From: Cryobacterium arcticum
Lineage (GTDB): Bacteria; Actinomycetota; Actinomycetes; Actinomycetales; Microbacteriaceae
DNA length: 64,000 bases
Assembly: GCF_001679725.1 (NCBI RefSeq)
Contig: NZ_CP016282.1
Coordinates: forward strand, 186,001 to 250,000
Reading direction: 5' to 3'
Both the position numbers and the translations under genes were made by a program. Positions 1-8,675 of this stretch are shown piece after piece (position 1 is the first letter of the stretch; each line of letters begins with the position of its first letter). Below the pieces are notes generated by a model that had not been told where the DNA came from, did not search any database, and saw only the letters and a list, made by a program, of their open reading frames with translations.

Positions 1-491
1 CGGCCGGAGACCAGGTTGCCGTCGACGACGGCCGCGCCGTTCTCGAAGGTGCCGCCGCCCAGTTCCACGTCCAGTTTGAGGGCGGGATAGGCCGAGGAGG
101 TGCGCCCCTGGAGCACTCCGGCCGCGGCCAGCAGCATGGGCCCGTGGCAGAGCGCGGCGACCGGCGCGTTGGTCTCGAAGAAGTGCCGCACGATGCGCTT
201 GGCGTCCTCGTCGTTGCGGATGTACTCCGGCGCCCGGCCGCCCGGAACCACCACGGCAAGGTAGTCGGCGGGATTCACGTCCTTGAACGCGATGTCGGCA
301 TCCCACATGTGGCCGAGCTTCTCGGTGTAGGTGTCGAAGCCGTCGACGAAGTCGTGCACCACGAATTGCAGTTTCTTCTTCTCCGGGGCCGCGATGTGTA
401 CCTCGTACCCGGCCTCGCGCAGGCGCTGGTACGGGTAGAACACCTCGAGAGTCTCGGCGGCGTCTCCGGTGAGAATGATGATCTTGTCCAT
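1..491 (-). CDS. DJ-1/PfpI family protein (3' end outside window)
   Basis: The gene runs off the left edge; 163 codons are visible from the ATG at 491. The start reads MDKIIILTGDAAETLEVFY, the usual beta-strand opening of the PfpI/DJ-1 glutamine-amidotransferase-like fold. The nucleophile-elbow motif ALCHGPMLLAAAG carries the Cys-His pair typical of class I amidotransferase-like proteins, and VVPGGRAPEYIR supplies the conserved glycine turn. Family members are intracellular proteases, deglycases or chaperones; the substrate cannot be read from sequence. It is on the same strand as the membrane protein at 618-1013 and the rhamnose genes, but the 126-bp gap argues for separate transcription. 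The family call is secure; the function is not. Confidence 0.85.
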   Translation of the reverse strand, partial: MDKIIILTGDAAETLEVFYPYQRLREAGYEVHIAAPEKKKLQFVVHDFVDGFDTYTEKLGHMWDADIAFKDVNPADYLAVVVPGGRAPEYIRNDEDAKRIVRHFFETNAPVAALCHGPMLLAAAGVLQGRTSSAYPALKLDVELGGGTFENGAAVVDGNLVSG

Positions 492-617
492 GGCATACCT
501 CTCTGTATGGAGATTCTGGATATGGTTCTGGACGCCAGCATCCGTCGGCGCGCGTCTATCGGCAACCCCTCTCGCCTGCTGCCGTGAGCGTCGGGGCGTG
601 GCGAGCAGCTCGAACGG

Positions 618-1013
618 CTAGAGGAAGAGCAGGACGACGCCCAGGATCGCCGAAGCGACGCCCAGGGCGAGCAGGATCAGGCCGGTCAGCCGCAGGGCCT
701 TGCCGTCATGGTCGGGCGAGTGGGTGCGGCAGCGCTCCGGGGACCGGGCGCTGAACCACACCGTGACGTCGTCGCCGGGATCCAGGTGCTCCGTCTCGTG
801 ACTGTCGGCCAGGGCCTCGTGCACCTCACCGGTGCTGTCGAACCAGCGGATCACCGGGCCGGATGCCGTGGCGGCGACGACGCCGTCGGTCTGCACCCAG
901 CGACCGCCGAAACCACGCACGGATACCCCGGCGATATAGAGCGGAAGACCGACGAGCAGGCCCACGATGGTGAAGATCTCGCTGAGCATCGAGATGATCG
1001 CATGAAGGTCCAC
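618..1013 (-). CDS. Small two-helix membrane protein (DUF3592-like)
   Basis: A 131-residue protein with one transmembrane segment near residues 13-33 (FTIVGLLVGLPLYIAGVSV) and a second at the C-terminus (about 109-131). Between them lies a soluble region with GPVIRWFDSTGEVHEA and DPGDDVTVWFSARSPERC. This helix, beta-rich extracytoplasmic domain, helix layout with a WVQTDGVV segment matches DUF3592-type proteins, whose role is unknown. It lies 29 bp downstream of rhaB on the same strand and may be read through from the rhamnose operon, but nothing in it suggests a sugar function. Confidence 0.7.
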   Translation of the reverse strand: MDLHAIISMLSEIFTIVGLLVGLPLYIAGVSVRGFGGRWVQTDGVVAATASGPVIRWFDSTGEVHEALADSHETEHLDPGDDVTVWFSARSPERCRTHSPDHDGKALRLTGLILLALGVASAILGVVLLFL

Positions 1014-1042
1014 CCGTGCCCGCCGTTTCCGTGTCGCTCTGC

Positions 1043-2518
1043 CTAGTCTGAAATGTTATCGTGCACGACCAGGCCCCGCGGCGTCGGCGAGTAGACACGG
1101 GGTGGATGCGCCTGGTGCACGAGTGCCCGCAGGCTCTCCAGACTGCCGGTGGCGAAGCCCTGCGCGCGGGCCTGCACGAGCACGTTCCCGATCGCGGTGG
1201 CCTCCACCGGACCGGCCAGCACCGGCAGCCCGGTGTAGTCGGCCGTGAGCTGGCAGAGCAGCTCGTTCTGCGACCCGCCGCCCACCAGGTGCACCGTGCG
1301 CACGGGCTGGCCCGAGAGTTCGGTGATCGTGCGGAGGGTGCGGGCATGGGCCGCCGCGAGGCTCTCCACGATGCTGCGCACCAGCTCTGCCCGGCTGCCG
1401 GGCGGGCGGATGCTGTGCTCCCGGCAGTAGCCGTCGATGCGGTCGGGCAGGTGTCCCGGCGCCAGGAAGCGGGGGTCGTCGACATCGAAGAGGGTGGTCG
1501 GCCCGGGCAGTGCGGCGGCCTGGGCGAGCAGGGCCGGCAGCTCGACGGGGTCGCCGTCACGCTCCCAGGTGCGGATCGACTCGCTGAGCAGCCAGAGGCC
1601 CATCACGTTGCGGAGGTAGCGCACACGACCGTCCACGCCGCCCTCGTTGGTGAAGTTCGCCGCGCGGCTGGCCTCCGAGAGCACCGGCGCCGGGAGCTCG
1701 ACCCCAACGAGCGACCAGGTGCCGCTGGAGATGTAGGCGCAGTCGTCGGTGAGCATCGGCACACCCACCACGGCGGAAGCTGTGTCGTGCGATCCCACCG
1801 CCACCAGCTCGAGCCGGCTCCCGCCGACATCTGCGGCCACGGAAGGCAACAGCGGCCCGATGGCTTCGCCCGCGGCCACCAGGTCGGGAAACAGCGTGCG
1901 CGGCAGGCCCAGCCGGTGCATCAGCTCGGTGTCCCACTCGGCGGCGGTGCCCCCGACGGCGCGCAGCAGCCCGGTGGTCGAGGCGTTGCTGCGCTCGGCG
2001 ACCCGCCGGCCGGTCAGCCAGAACCCGAGCAGGTCGGGGATCAGCAGCAGGCCGTCGGCGACCGCGAGGTCCCCGCTGGCCCGGTCCGCCGCCAGCTGGT
2101 ACAGGGTGTTGAAGGGCAGCACCTGCAGACCGTTCCGGCCGTAGAGCTCGGCCGGCGGCACCAGGGCATGGGTGGCTTCCACCCCGGCTGCGGTGCGGTC
2201 GTCCCGATAGTGGAAGGGGGCCCCCAGCATCCGGTCGCCGCGTAGGAGCGCATAGTCGACGGCCCAGGAATCGATCCCAACACTGGCCAGCTCGGGAGCC
2301 TCCCGCGCGGCCGCCCGTAGGCCCGCGAGCGAGTTGCGGTACAGCTCCAGGATGTTCCAGTGCAAACCGTCGATGGTGCGCACCGGGTTGTTGGGGAACC
2401 GGGCCACCGAATGCAGGTCGAGCCGGTTCGGGCCGACGTGCCCGAGCATCACCCGGCCGCTCGATGCGCCGAGGTCGACCGCGGCGACCGTGCCTCCGGC
2501 ACCCTGCCCCGCGTTCAC
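1043..2518 (-). CDS. rhaB: L-rhamnulokinase
   Basis: A 491-residue FGGY-family carbohydrate kinase that would phosphorylate L-rhamnulose to L-rhamnulose-1-phosphate in the cytoplasm. The N-terminal phosphate-binding segment AAVDLGASSGRVMLG is characteristic of RhaB, followed by the substrate-side motif GIDSWAVDYALL near residue 82. The second actin-like half contains VAVGSHDTASAVVG, YISSGTWSLVGVE and the nucleotide-site motif VHLVGGGSQNELLCQLTA. Length matches the family. Its start overlaps the stop of the upstream aldolase/dehydrogenase gene by 4 bp (2515-2518), so it is the last and translationally coupled gene of the operon. Confidence 0.93.
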   Translation of the reverse strand: MNAGQGAGGTVAAVDLGASSGRVMLGHVGPNRLDLHSVARFPNNPVRTIDGLHWNILELYRNSLAGLRAAAREAPELASVGIDSWAVDYALLRGDRMLGAPFHYRDDRTAAGVEATHALVPPAELYGRNGLQVLPFNTLYQLAADRASGDLAVADGLLLIPDLLGFWLTGRRVAERSNASTTGLLRAVGGTAAEWDTELMHRLGLPRTLFPDLVAAGEAIGPLLPSVAADVGGSRLELVAVGSHDTASAVVGVPMLTDDCAYISSGTWSLVGVELPAPVLSEASRAANFTNEGGVDGRVRYLRNVMGLWLLSESIRTWERDGDPVELPALLAQAAALPGPTTLFDVDDPRFLAPGHLPDRIDGYCREHSIRPPGSRAELVRSIVESLAAAHARTLRTITELSGQPVRTVHLVGGGSQNELLCQLTADYTGLPVLAGPVEATAIGNVLVQARAQGFATGSLESLRALVHQAHPPRVYSPTPRGLVVHDNISD

Positions 2519-4551
2519 CGCAGGAACGCGGCGGCGACGCCGGCGTCGACCGGGATGTGCAGGCCGGTGGTGTGGCTGAGGTCGCTCGTGCAGAGCACGA
2601 AGACGGCGTTGGCCACGTTCTCGGGCAGCACCTCGCGCTTGAGCAGGGTGCGCTGGGCGTAGTACTTGCCCAGATCGTCTTCCGCCACCCCGTAGACCGC
2701 GGCGCGCTTGGCGCCCCAGCCGCCGGCGAAGATGCCGGAGCCGCGCACGACGCCGTCGGGGTTGATGCCGTTGACCTTCACGCCGTACTCGCCGAGTTCG
2801 GCCGCCAGCAGCCGTACCTGGTGGGCCTGGTCGGCCTTCGTCGCCGAGTAGGCGATGTTGTTCGGCCCGGCGAACACCGAGTTCTTCGACGAGATGTAGA
2901 TGATGTCGCCGCCGAGTTTCTGGTCGATGAGCACCTTCGCGGCCGCCCGTGAGACCAGGAACGAGCCCTTGGCCATCACGTTGTGCTGCAGGTCCCAGTC
3001 GGCCACCGTGGTCTCGAGCAGGGACTTCGACAGCGACAGCCCGGCGTTGTTCACGACCAGGTCGAGGCCACCGAACGCGAGCAGCGCGGCGTCGACGGAT
3101 GCCTGCACCGCTGCCTCGTCAGTGACGTTCGCCTGTACGCCGATCGCCACGTCTGCGCTGCCGATCTCGGCGGCCGCGGCCTGGGCCTTCGCCAGGTCGA
3201 GGTCGGCGATCACGACGCAGGCGCCCTCTGCCGCCAGGCGGGTGGCGATGGCCTTGCCGATGCCGGAGGCCGCGCCGGTGACGAGCGCCACCCGGGTGGC
3301 CAGCGGCTTGGGCTTGGGCATCCGCTGCAGCTTGGCCTCTTCGAGCGCCCAGTACTCGATCTTGAACTTCTCGGCCTCGTCGATGGGGGCGTAGCTCGAG
3401 AGGCCCTCGGCGCCTCGCATGACGTTGATGGCGTTGAGGTAGAATTCGCCGGCCACCCGGGCGGTCTGCTTGTTGGCGCCGTAACTGAACATGCCCACTC
3501 CGGGGATCAGCACGATGAGAGGGTCCGCGCCGCGGATCGCGGGGGAGCCGTCGACCGCATTCCGGTCGTAGTACGCCTGGTAGTCGGCGCGGTACGCCTC
3601 GTGCAGCTCCTGCAGCCGGGCGAGGGAGTCCTCCACCGACGCATCCGCCGGCAGGTCGAGCAGCATCGGCTTGACCTTGGTGCGCAGGAAGTGGTCGGGG
3701 CAGCTCGTGCCCAGGGCCGCCAGCCGCGGGTGCTCGCTGCGGGAGAGGAAGTCCAGAACCTCGGGGACGTCGGTGAAGTGGCCCACCTTGGCGCTGTCGG
3801 TGGAGACCAGGCCGCGCAGGGTGGGGGCGAGGGCCGCCGCCTTGGCGCGGCGGTCGGCCTCGGCCAAGGCGCCGAAGCCGGTCAGCTCGGCGCCGAACGG
3901 CTCGGGTGAGGAGTGCTCGGCGATGTAGGCGGTTGCGGTGTCGATGATCCACAGCGAGTTGGCCTCGCAGGCCGCGCTGGTGTCGCCCCAGGCCGTGATG
4001 CCGTGGCCGCCGAGGATGCAGCCGGTGGCCTGCGGATTGGCGTCCTTGATGGCCGCGATGTCCAGGCCCAGCTGGAAGCCGGGTCGGCGCCAGGGCACCC
4101 AGACCACCCGGTCGCCGAAGATGGTGCCGGTGAGCGCCTCGCCGTCGGCGGCGGTCGCGATGGCGATGCCGGCATCCGGGTGCAGGTGGTCGACGTGCGC
4201 CGCATCCACCAGCCCGTGCATCGGGGTGTCGATCGACGGCGCCGCGCCGCCCTTACCGTGCAGGGTGTAGTCGAGGGCCGCGACCATCTCGTCCTCGCGG
4301 TCGACACCGGGATAGACGTTCGTGAGGGCGCGCATCCGGTCCAGCCGCAGCACGGCCAGCCCGGGCTCGGTGAGGGTGCCGAGGTCGCCGCCGGAACCCT
4401 TGACCCAGAGCAGCTGGATCTCCTCACCGGTGACCGGGTCGGTTTCGGTGCCCGTGGCCGAGGTGTTTCCGCCGGCGTAGTTGGTGTTCTTCGGGTCGGC
4501 GCCGAGCCGGTTGGAGCGGCTGATGAGCTCCAGAGCGGTGGGGTTGGTCAT
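2515..4551 (-). CDS. Bifunctional rhamnulose-1-phosphate aldolase / short-chain dehydrogenase
   Basis: A 678-residue two-domain enzyme. Residues 1 to about 410 are a class II (zinc) aldolase domain with metal-ligand motifs DTPMHGLVDAAHVDHLHPDA and GGHGITAWGD; this half would cleave L-rhamnulose-1-phosphate to dihydroxyacetone phosphate and L-lactaldehyde. From about residue 418 a Rossmann short-chain dehydrogenase follows: VALVTGAASGIGKAIA binds the cofactor, NNAGLSLSKS is the structural motif and YSATKADQ holds the catalytic Tyr-Lys pair; this half would oxidise lactaldehyde. The fusion is the usual RhaD/RhaE-type protein of actinobacteria and some Gram-negatives. It sits between rhaI and rhaB. 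Confidence 0.92.
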   Translation of the reverse strand: MTNPTALELISRSNRLGADPKNTNYAGGNTSATGTETDPVTGEEIQLLWVKGSGGDLGTLTEPGLAVLRLDRMRALTNVYPGVDREDEMVAALDYTLHGKGGAAPSIDTPMHGLVDAAHVDHLHPDAGIAIATAADGEALTGTIFGDRVVWVPWRRPGFQLGLDIAAIKDANPQATGCILGGHGITAWGDTSAACEANSLWIIDTATAYIAEHSSPEPFGAELTGFGALAEADRRAKAAALAPTLRGLVSTDSAKVGHFTDVPEVLDFLSRSEHPRLAALGTSCPDHFLRTKVKPMLLDLPADASVEDSLARLQELHEAYRADYQAYYDRNAVDGSPAIRGADPLIVLIPGVGMFSYGANKQTARVAGEFYLNAINVMRGAEGLSSYAPIDEAEKFKIEYWALEEAKLQRMPKPKPLATRVALVTGAASGIGKAIATRLAAEGACVVIADLDLAKAQAAAAEIGSADVAIGVQANVTDEAAVQASVDAALLAFGGLDLVVNNAGLSLSKSLLETTVADWDLQHNVMAKGSFLVSRAAAKVLIDQKLGGDIIYISSKNSVFAGPNNIAYSATKADQAHQVRLLAAELGEYGVKVNGINPDGVVRGSGIFAGGWGAKRAAVYGVAEDDLGKYYAQRTLLKREVLPENVANAVFVLCTSDLSHTTGLHIPVDAGVAAAFLR

Positions 4552-4612
4552 GACGAGCTTCTTTCGAGGTCAGAGTGAGGTGGAGCGAGGGGACCGCGGG
4601 CCAACGCGGCCC

Positions 4613-4685
4613 GGCTGGTGCCGATCCGGACAGGTGCGCCCGGTACGCGGGGCACAGGTGCCGGCACTGGCAACAGTTGCGGGCG
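4613..4685. repeat. Intergenic hairpin repeat, copy 1 of 3
   Basis: The non-coding gap after the rhaI stop contains an imperfect dyad with GATCCGGACAGGTGCGCCCG on the left and GCGGGGCACAGGTGCCGGC on the right, closing with GGCAACAGTTGCGGGCG (4669-4685). The last 17 bases recur exactly, in reverse complement, at 53359-53375, and the body aligns with the larger hairpin at 9224-9294. It may act as a terminator or attenuator between rhaI and the aldolase gene, but there is no T-run. Family membership is inferred from the shared blocks. Confidence 0.5.
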
Positions 4686-5861
4686 TCAGGCGCCCCAGCC
4701 GGCCTGCTGACCGCCGGCGCGGTCGGCGGCGATCTGCGCCTGATAGCCGGATGCCGCGTAGGCGGCCATGGGGTCGGCGGGCAGCCCGCGGGTCTCGCGC
4801 CAGGCGGCGAGGTCACCGCGCACGTCGGTATAGAAGGCGTCCATCAGGATGCCGTTGGCGCCGAGCACATCCCCGGCGTCCTGCGCCGCGCGGAGGGCGG
4901 TGCCGTCCACGAGCAGCGCCCTGGCGGTCATCTCCTGCACGTTGAGCACCGAGCGGATCTGGCCGGGGATCTTGTCTTCGACGTTGTGGCACTGGTCGAG
5001 CATGAAGGCGACGGGGGAGTCCGGCCCGAAGCCTGCGCCGCGGATGACCTCGTAGAGGATCCGGAACAGCTGGAACGGGTCGGCCGCGCCGACGATGAGG
5101 TCGTCGTCGGCGTAGAAGCGGGAGTTGAAGTCGAAGGAGCCGAGCTTGCCGAGCCGCAACAGCTGGGCGACGATGAACTCGATGTTGGTGCCGGGGGCGT
5201 GGTGGCCGGTGTCCAGGCAGACCAGGGCGCGGTCGCCGAGGGCCGACACCTGGGCGTAAGACGTTCCCCAGTCCGGTACGTCGGTGTGATAGAAAGCCGG
5301 CTCGAAGAACTTGTACTCGAGCACGAGTCGCTGCTCGGCCCCGATGCGCTCGTAGATGGCGGCGAGGGAGTCGGCGAGCCGGTCCTGGCGGCCGCGGATA
5401 TCGCCCTGGCCGGGGTAGTTGGTTCCGTCGGCGAGCCAGATCTTGAGGTCCCGCGACCCGGTGGCGTGCATGATGTCGATGCAGTCGAAGTGGTGGTCGA
5501 TGGCCTTCTGGCGCACGGCGGCATCCGTGTGGGTGAGGCTGCCGAACTTGTAGGCGTCGTCCTGGAAGGTGTTGGAGTTGACCGTGCCGAGCGCCAGGCC
5601 GTGGTCGCCGGCGAAGTCGCGGAGGGCCGCATAGTCGTCCACCTTGTCCCAGGGGATGTGCAGCGCCACGGTGGGGGCCAACCCGGTGTGCCTGTGCACG
5701 GTGGCGGCATCCGCGATCTTCTCCTGGATGGTGCGGGGCGTGCCGGGCGTGGAGAACACCTTGAATCGTGTGCCGGAATTGCCGAATGCCCAGGAGGGCA
5801 GTTCGATGGCCTGGGCGGCCAGCTGGGCGGTGATGGAATCGAACGACGTCATGAGGGTCAC
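4686..5861 (-). CDS. rhaI: L-rhamnose isomerase
   Basis: A 391-residue xylose-isomerase-like TIM-barrel enzyme that would interconvert L-rhamnose and L-rhamnulose. Visible metal-site segments are LVLEYKFFEPAFYHTDV (metal-binding Glu), ALVCLDTGHHAPGTN (His) and SFDFNSRFYADDDL (Asp). Length and motifs fit the RhaI type found in Rhizobium and actinobacteria rather than enterobacterial RhaA. It is the first gene of the operon; the LacI-type operator at 5901-5912 is 40 bp upstream of its start, so induction by rhamnose through the divergent LacI protein is the simple model. Confidence 0.9.
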   Translation of the reverse strand: MTLMTSFDSITAQLAAQAIELPSWAFGNSGTRFKVFSTPGTPRTIQEKIADAATVHRHTGLAPTVALHIPWDKVDDYAALRDFAGDHGLALGTVNSNTFQDDAYKFGSLTHTDAAVRQKAIDHHFDCIDIMHATGSRDLKIWLADGTNYPGQGDIRGRQDRLADSLAAIYERIGAEQRLVLEYKFFEPAFYHTDVPDWGTSYAQVSALGDRALVCLDTGHHAPGTNIEFIVAQLLRLGKLGSFDFNSRFYADDDLIVGAADPFQLFRILYEVIRGAGFGPDSPVAFMLDQCHNVEDKIPGQIRSVLNVQEMTARALLVDGTALRAAQDAGDVLGANGILMDAFYTDVRGDLAAWRETRGLPADPMAAYAASGYQAQIAADRAGGQQAGWGA

Positions 5862-5900
5862 TTCTCTGTGAGAGCCGGGAGTGGTGCCTGCGAGTCTAAA

Positions 5901-5912
5901 TGAATCGTTTCA
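5901..5912. promoter_or_regulatory. LacI-type operator upstream of rhaI
   Basis: The 12-mer TGAATCGTTTCA is an imperfect palindrome (TGAAWCGWTTCA type) with the central CG usual for LacI-family sites. It lies 40 bp before the rhaI start and just downstream of the rhaM remnant. A near-identical second site is at 6090-6101 and a third at 41859-41870. The likely ligand protein is the LacI regulator at 6257-7264; this is inferred from position and symmetry. Confidence 0.65.
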
Positions 5913-5918
5913 ACAGAG

Positions 5919-6088
5919 TCAAGCCTGCGAGAGGCCACGCAGCTGGTCCTCGAGGTTGAAGACCTCCCGCAACTGAAGGAAACCCTGGTCCGGAGTGTCA
6001 TCCAGGTCGACGAAGAATTCGGCCATCTCCGCCTGCCACCGGGCGTTGACCGAGGTCTGGGCCATTCCGGCCTGGGCCACGGTGAGCG
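5919..6088 (-). pseudogene. rhaM: Truncated L-rhamnose mutarotase (rhaM remnant)
   Basis: Reading the minus strand, an open frame ending in TGA at 5919-5921 encodes NARWQAEMAEFFVDLDDT, then PDQGFLQLREVFNLEDQL and a short tail. This is the C-terminal half of RhaM, the mutarotase that interconverts rhamnose anomers; the family is about 105 residues long. The N-terminal half, including the first catalytic His region, is absent: upstream of about 6088 the sequence becomes a LacI-type operator. Only a 48-codon frame from the ATG at 6065 remains, so an active enzyme is unlikely. The position beside rhaI and the regulator is right for rhaM, pointing to in-place deletion. Confidence 0.75.
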
Positions 6089-6089
6089 T

Positions 6090-6101
6090 TGAATCGTTTA
6101 A
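6090..6101. promoter_or_regulatory. Second LacI-type operator, regulator/rha intergenic region
   Basis: TGAATCGTTTAA, within TTGAATCGTTTAAA, differs from the rhaI-proximal operator by one base in the outer position. It lies about 155 bp before the lacI start and at the broken edge of the rhaM remnant. Two sites 189 bp apart across the divergent region would suit LacI-family looping or dual control. Binding is inferred, not shown. Confidence 0.6.
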
Positions 6102-6256
6102 ACGGCCGGGCCTCGAACATAGATCGGCGTTGGGCGGCTGTCAATCGGTCCCAACGGCCGCGCCCGGGCTGCAGCCAGGCGGCACTCCATCCGCACCTCG
6201 GCCGCCTGTTCGGCGGCGGATAAGGTGGAGCGACAGCAGCGATTGGATGGGCTCAC

Positions 6257-7264
6257 ATGGCGGTAAGCGTGCGCGAGGTGGCGGCCCTGGCCAAGGTTTC
6301 CGTCGGCACGGTGTCGAACGTGATGAACCGTCCGGACAAGGTATCGCCGGACACCGTGGAGCGGGTGCAGGCCGCCATCCGCCAACTGGGCTTCGTGCGC
6401 AACGACGCCGCCCGCCAGCTGCGCGCCGGGCGGAGCCGCAGCATCGGCCTGGTCGTTCTCGACGTGGGCAATCCGTTCTTCACCGACCTGGCGCGCGGCG
6501 CGGAGAAGCGTGCCGCCGAGGCGGGCCTGACCGTGCTGCTGGGCAACAGCGACGATGACGTCCTGCGCGAGAACGCCTACCTCGATCTGTTCGAGGAGCA
6601 GCGCGTGTTCGGGGTTCTCGTGTCGCCGGTCGACGACGCGAACGAGCGTCTCGCCGGGCTGCGGGAGCGCGGAACGGCCACGGTCCTGATCGACCGCGAG
6701 GCGGGTGACCAGAGTTTCTCCTCGGTGTCCGTGGACGACCCGGCCGGGGGCTTCGCCGCTGCGAAGCACCTGCTGGAGCGCGGCCGGCGGCGGCTGGCCT
6801 TCGTCGGCGGACCCGCGAGCCTCCGCCAGGTCGCCGACCGGCTCGCCGGCGCCCGCCGGGCTGTGGCCGAGCAGGCCGGCGCGAGTCTCGACGTGATCGA
6901 GACCACGGCGTTGTCGGTCTTGGAAGGCCGCCGGGCCGGAGAAGCCATCCTGGCGAGGCCACAGGCCGAGCGCCCGGACGCGGTCTTCGCGGCGAACGAC
7001 TTGCTCGCCCTCGGCGTGCTCCAGGCCCTGAACATGAGCGGCGGCATCCGGGTCCCGGGTGATATCGCCTTGATCGGATACGACGACATCGCCTTCGCCG
7101 CGGCGGCCGTCGTACCGCTGTCGTCGATCCGCCAGCCGAGCGAGCTGATCGGCTACACGGCCGTTGACCTGCTCCTGCGGGAGGCGGCGGGCGGTGCCGC
7201 GGCCGAGCACGAGCAGGTCGTCTTCCAGCCCGAACTCGTGGTGCGGGCGTCCACCGGAGGCTGA
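6257..7264 (+). CDS. LacI-family transcriptional regulator, probable rhamnose repressor
   Basis: A 335-residue LacI/GalR protein. Residues 3-41 form the helix-turn-helix and hinge (VREVAALAKVSVGTVSNVMN), followed by a periplasmic-binding-protein-like effector domain opening with SIGLVVLDVGNPFFTDLARG and including DAVFAANDLLALGVLQAL and VPGDIALIGYDDIAFAAA. It is divergent from rhaI, with two matching operators in the region between, so it most probably represses the rhamnose operon and is relieved by rhamnose or a derivative. The effector assignment is contextual. Confidence 0.88.
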   Translation: MAVSVREVAALAKVSVGTVSNVMNRPDKVSPDTVERVQAAIRQLGFVRNDAARQLRAGRSRSIGLVVLDVGNPFFTDLARGAEKRAAEAGLTVLLGNSDDDVLRENAYLDLFEEQRVFGVLVSPVDDANERLAGLRERGTATVLIDREAGDQSFSSVSVDDPAGGFAAAKHLLERGRRRLAFVGGPASLRQVADRLAGARRAVAEQAGASLDVIETTALSVLEGRRAGEAILARPQAERPDAVFAANDLLALGVLQALNMSGGIRVPGDIALIGYDDIAFAAAAVVPLSSIRQPSELIGYTAVDLLLREAAGGAAAEHEQVVFQPELVVRASTGG

Positions 7265-7283
7265 GCCGGCGACCGCTTCAGCT

Positions 7284-8675
7284 TCAGCGCGGAGTGGTCG
7301 CCTCGATGACGGCGATCTCCCGCGTCGCGGTCTCGCGATCACGGTCGCGTTCCGCCGCGGCGGCCTTCTCCGACACGACGCGGATGGCCGAGGTGAGCGG
7401 ACGCCCGTCGCCCCGGTGCCGCACATTGAATCGTGGCGTGCGGGGCGAGGTGCGCGGCCGGATGCGCACGCGCAGGCTCTGGTATTTGATCATCCAGAAC
7501 AGCACGACGGCGGCCGCGAGCAGCCCCGACACGGCGGCGACGCCGATCGACCAGCGTGGACCGTACTGGTCGGCCACCCAGCCCACCAGCGGGGCGCCGA
7601 GCGGGGTGCCGCCGGCGAAGATGGCCATGTACAGCGCCATCACCCGGCCGCGCATGGCGGGCTCTGTGGTGGTCTGTACATAGGCGTTCGCCGTGGTCAT
7701 CAGGGTGAGCGAGGCGAGCCCCACGAACGCGAGCGAGATCGCGAAGGTGAGATAGGTGGGCATCAGCGCCGCGACCGTGCAGGAGAGGCCGAAGAAGAAC
7801 GCACCGCCGATCACCAGGCGCATCCTCGGGCGGCTCCGCCGCGCGGACAGCAGGGCGCCGGCCACGCTGCCCACCGCCATGATCGAGCTCAGCATGCCGA
7901 ACTCGCTGGCACCCATGCCGAACTCCACGGTGGCCATGGTGGAGGTGAAGATCGCGAAGTTGAACCCGAAGGTGCCCACCAGGAACACCGTGATCAACAC
8001 GGCGACGATGTCAGGTCGGTGCCACACGTAGCGGAAGCCGGCCATCAGTTGGCCGCGCTCGCGTGGCGCGCGCGGTTGCTTGCGGAGTTGTTTGGTGCGG
8101 AGGAGCGTCATGGCGAACACCGTGAAGGCGAAGGTCACGGCGTTGATCAGGAAGACCCAGCCGGCGCCGACCGCCACCGTGAGCACACCGGCCGCGGCCG
8201 GTCCGATCAGCCGGGCGCCGTTGAACGAGGCCGAGTTGAGCGCCACGGCGTTCGAGAGGTTGTCGTCGGGAACCAGCTCGGAGACGAAGGTCTGCCGGGC
8301 GGGGGCGTCGATGGCGGCCACCACGCCCAGGGCGAGGGCGAAGAGGTAGACGTGCCAGAGCTCGACCACGCCCGTGACGGTGATGATGCCCAGGCCGAGG
8401 CCCAGCATGCCCATGAGGGACTGGGTGAGCATGAGCAGCTTGCGCCGGTCGAACCTGTCCGCGATGAGACCCGACCACGGCATCAGCAGCAGTTGGGGCC
8501 CGAATTGCAGGGCCATCACGATGCCCACCGCGGTGGCGTTGTAGTCGGTGAGCTGGGTCAGCACGATCCAGTCCTGGGCCGTGCGCTGCATCCAGGTGCC
8601 CACATTGGACACCAGGGCGCCGGCGAACCAGATCCTGTAATTGACCACGCTCAGGGAGCGGAACATTGCACTCAA
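7284..8675 (-). CDS. MFS transporter (EntS/MFS_3-like exporter)
   Basis: A 463-residue major facilitator protein opening with LSVVNYRIWFAGALVSNVGT and WMQRTAQDWIVLTQLT, the signature of the MFS_3 (DUF894, EntS-like) group. The loop 2-3 motif GLIADRFDRRKLLMLTQ is clear, and about twelve hydrophobic segments follow. The last roughly 70 residues are a charged cytoplasmic tail (AAAAERDRDRETATREIA), longer than usual. Its start overlaps the stop of the MarR gene by 4 bp (8672-8675), so the two form an operon. MarR-controlled MFS pairs usually export drugs or other small molecules; the substrate is unknown. Confidence 0.88.
   Translation of the reverse strand: MSAMFRSLSVVNYRIWFAGALVSNVGTWMQRTAQDWIVLTQLTDYNATAVGIVMALQFGPQLLLMPWSGLIADRFDRRKLLMLTQSLMGMLGLGLGIITVTGVVELWHVYLFALALGVVAAIDAPARQTFVSELVPDDNLSNAVALNSASFNGARLIGPAAAGVLTVAVGAGWVFLINAVTFAFTVFAMTLLRTKQLRKQPRAPRERGQLMAGFRYVWHRPDIVAVLITVFLVGTFGFNFAIFTSTMATVEFGMGASEFGMLSSIMAVGSVAGALLSARRSRPRMRLVIGGAFFFGLSCTVAALMPTYLTFAISLAFVGLASLTLMTTANAYVQTTTEPAMRGRVMALYMAIFAGGTPLGAPLVGWVADQYGPRWSIGVAAVSGLLAAAVVLFWMIKYQSLRVRIRPRTSPRTPRFNVRHRGDGRPLTSAIRVVSEKAAAAERDRDRETATREIAVIEATTPR

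Noticed and set aside
4575..5903. 442-residue plus-strand frame antisense to rhaI
   Set aside because: rhaI on the other strand has all family motifs; this frame is Val/Glu/Gly-rich shadow sequence.
6098..7426. 442-residue minus-strand frame over the rhamnose lacI gene
   Set aside because: The plus-strand LacI protein is unambiguous; the antisense frame has no domain.
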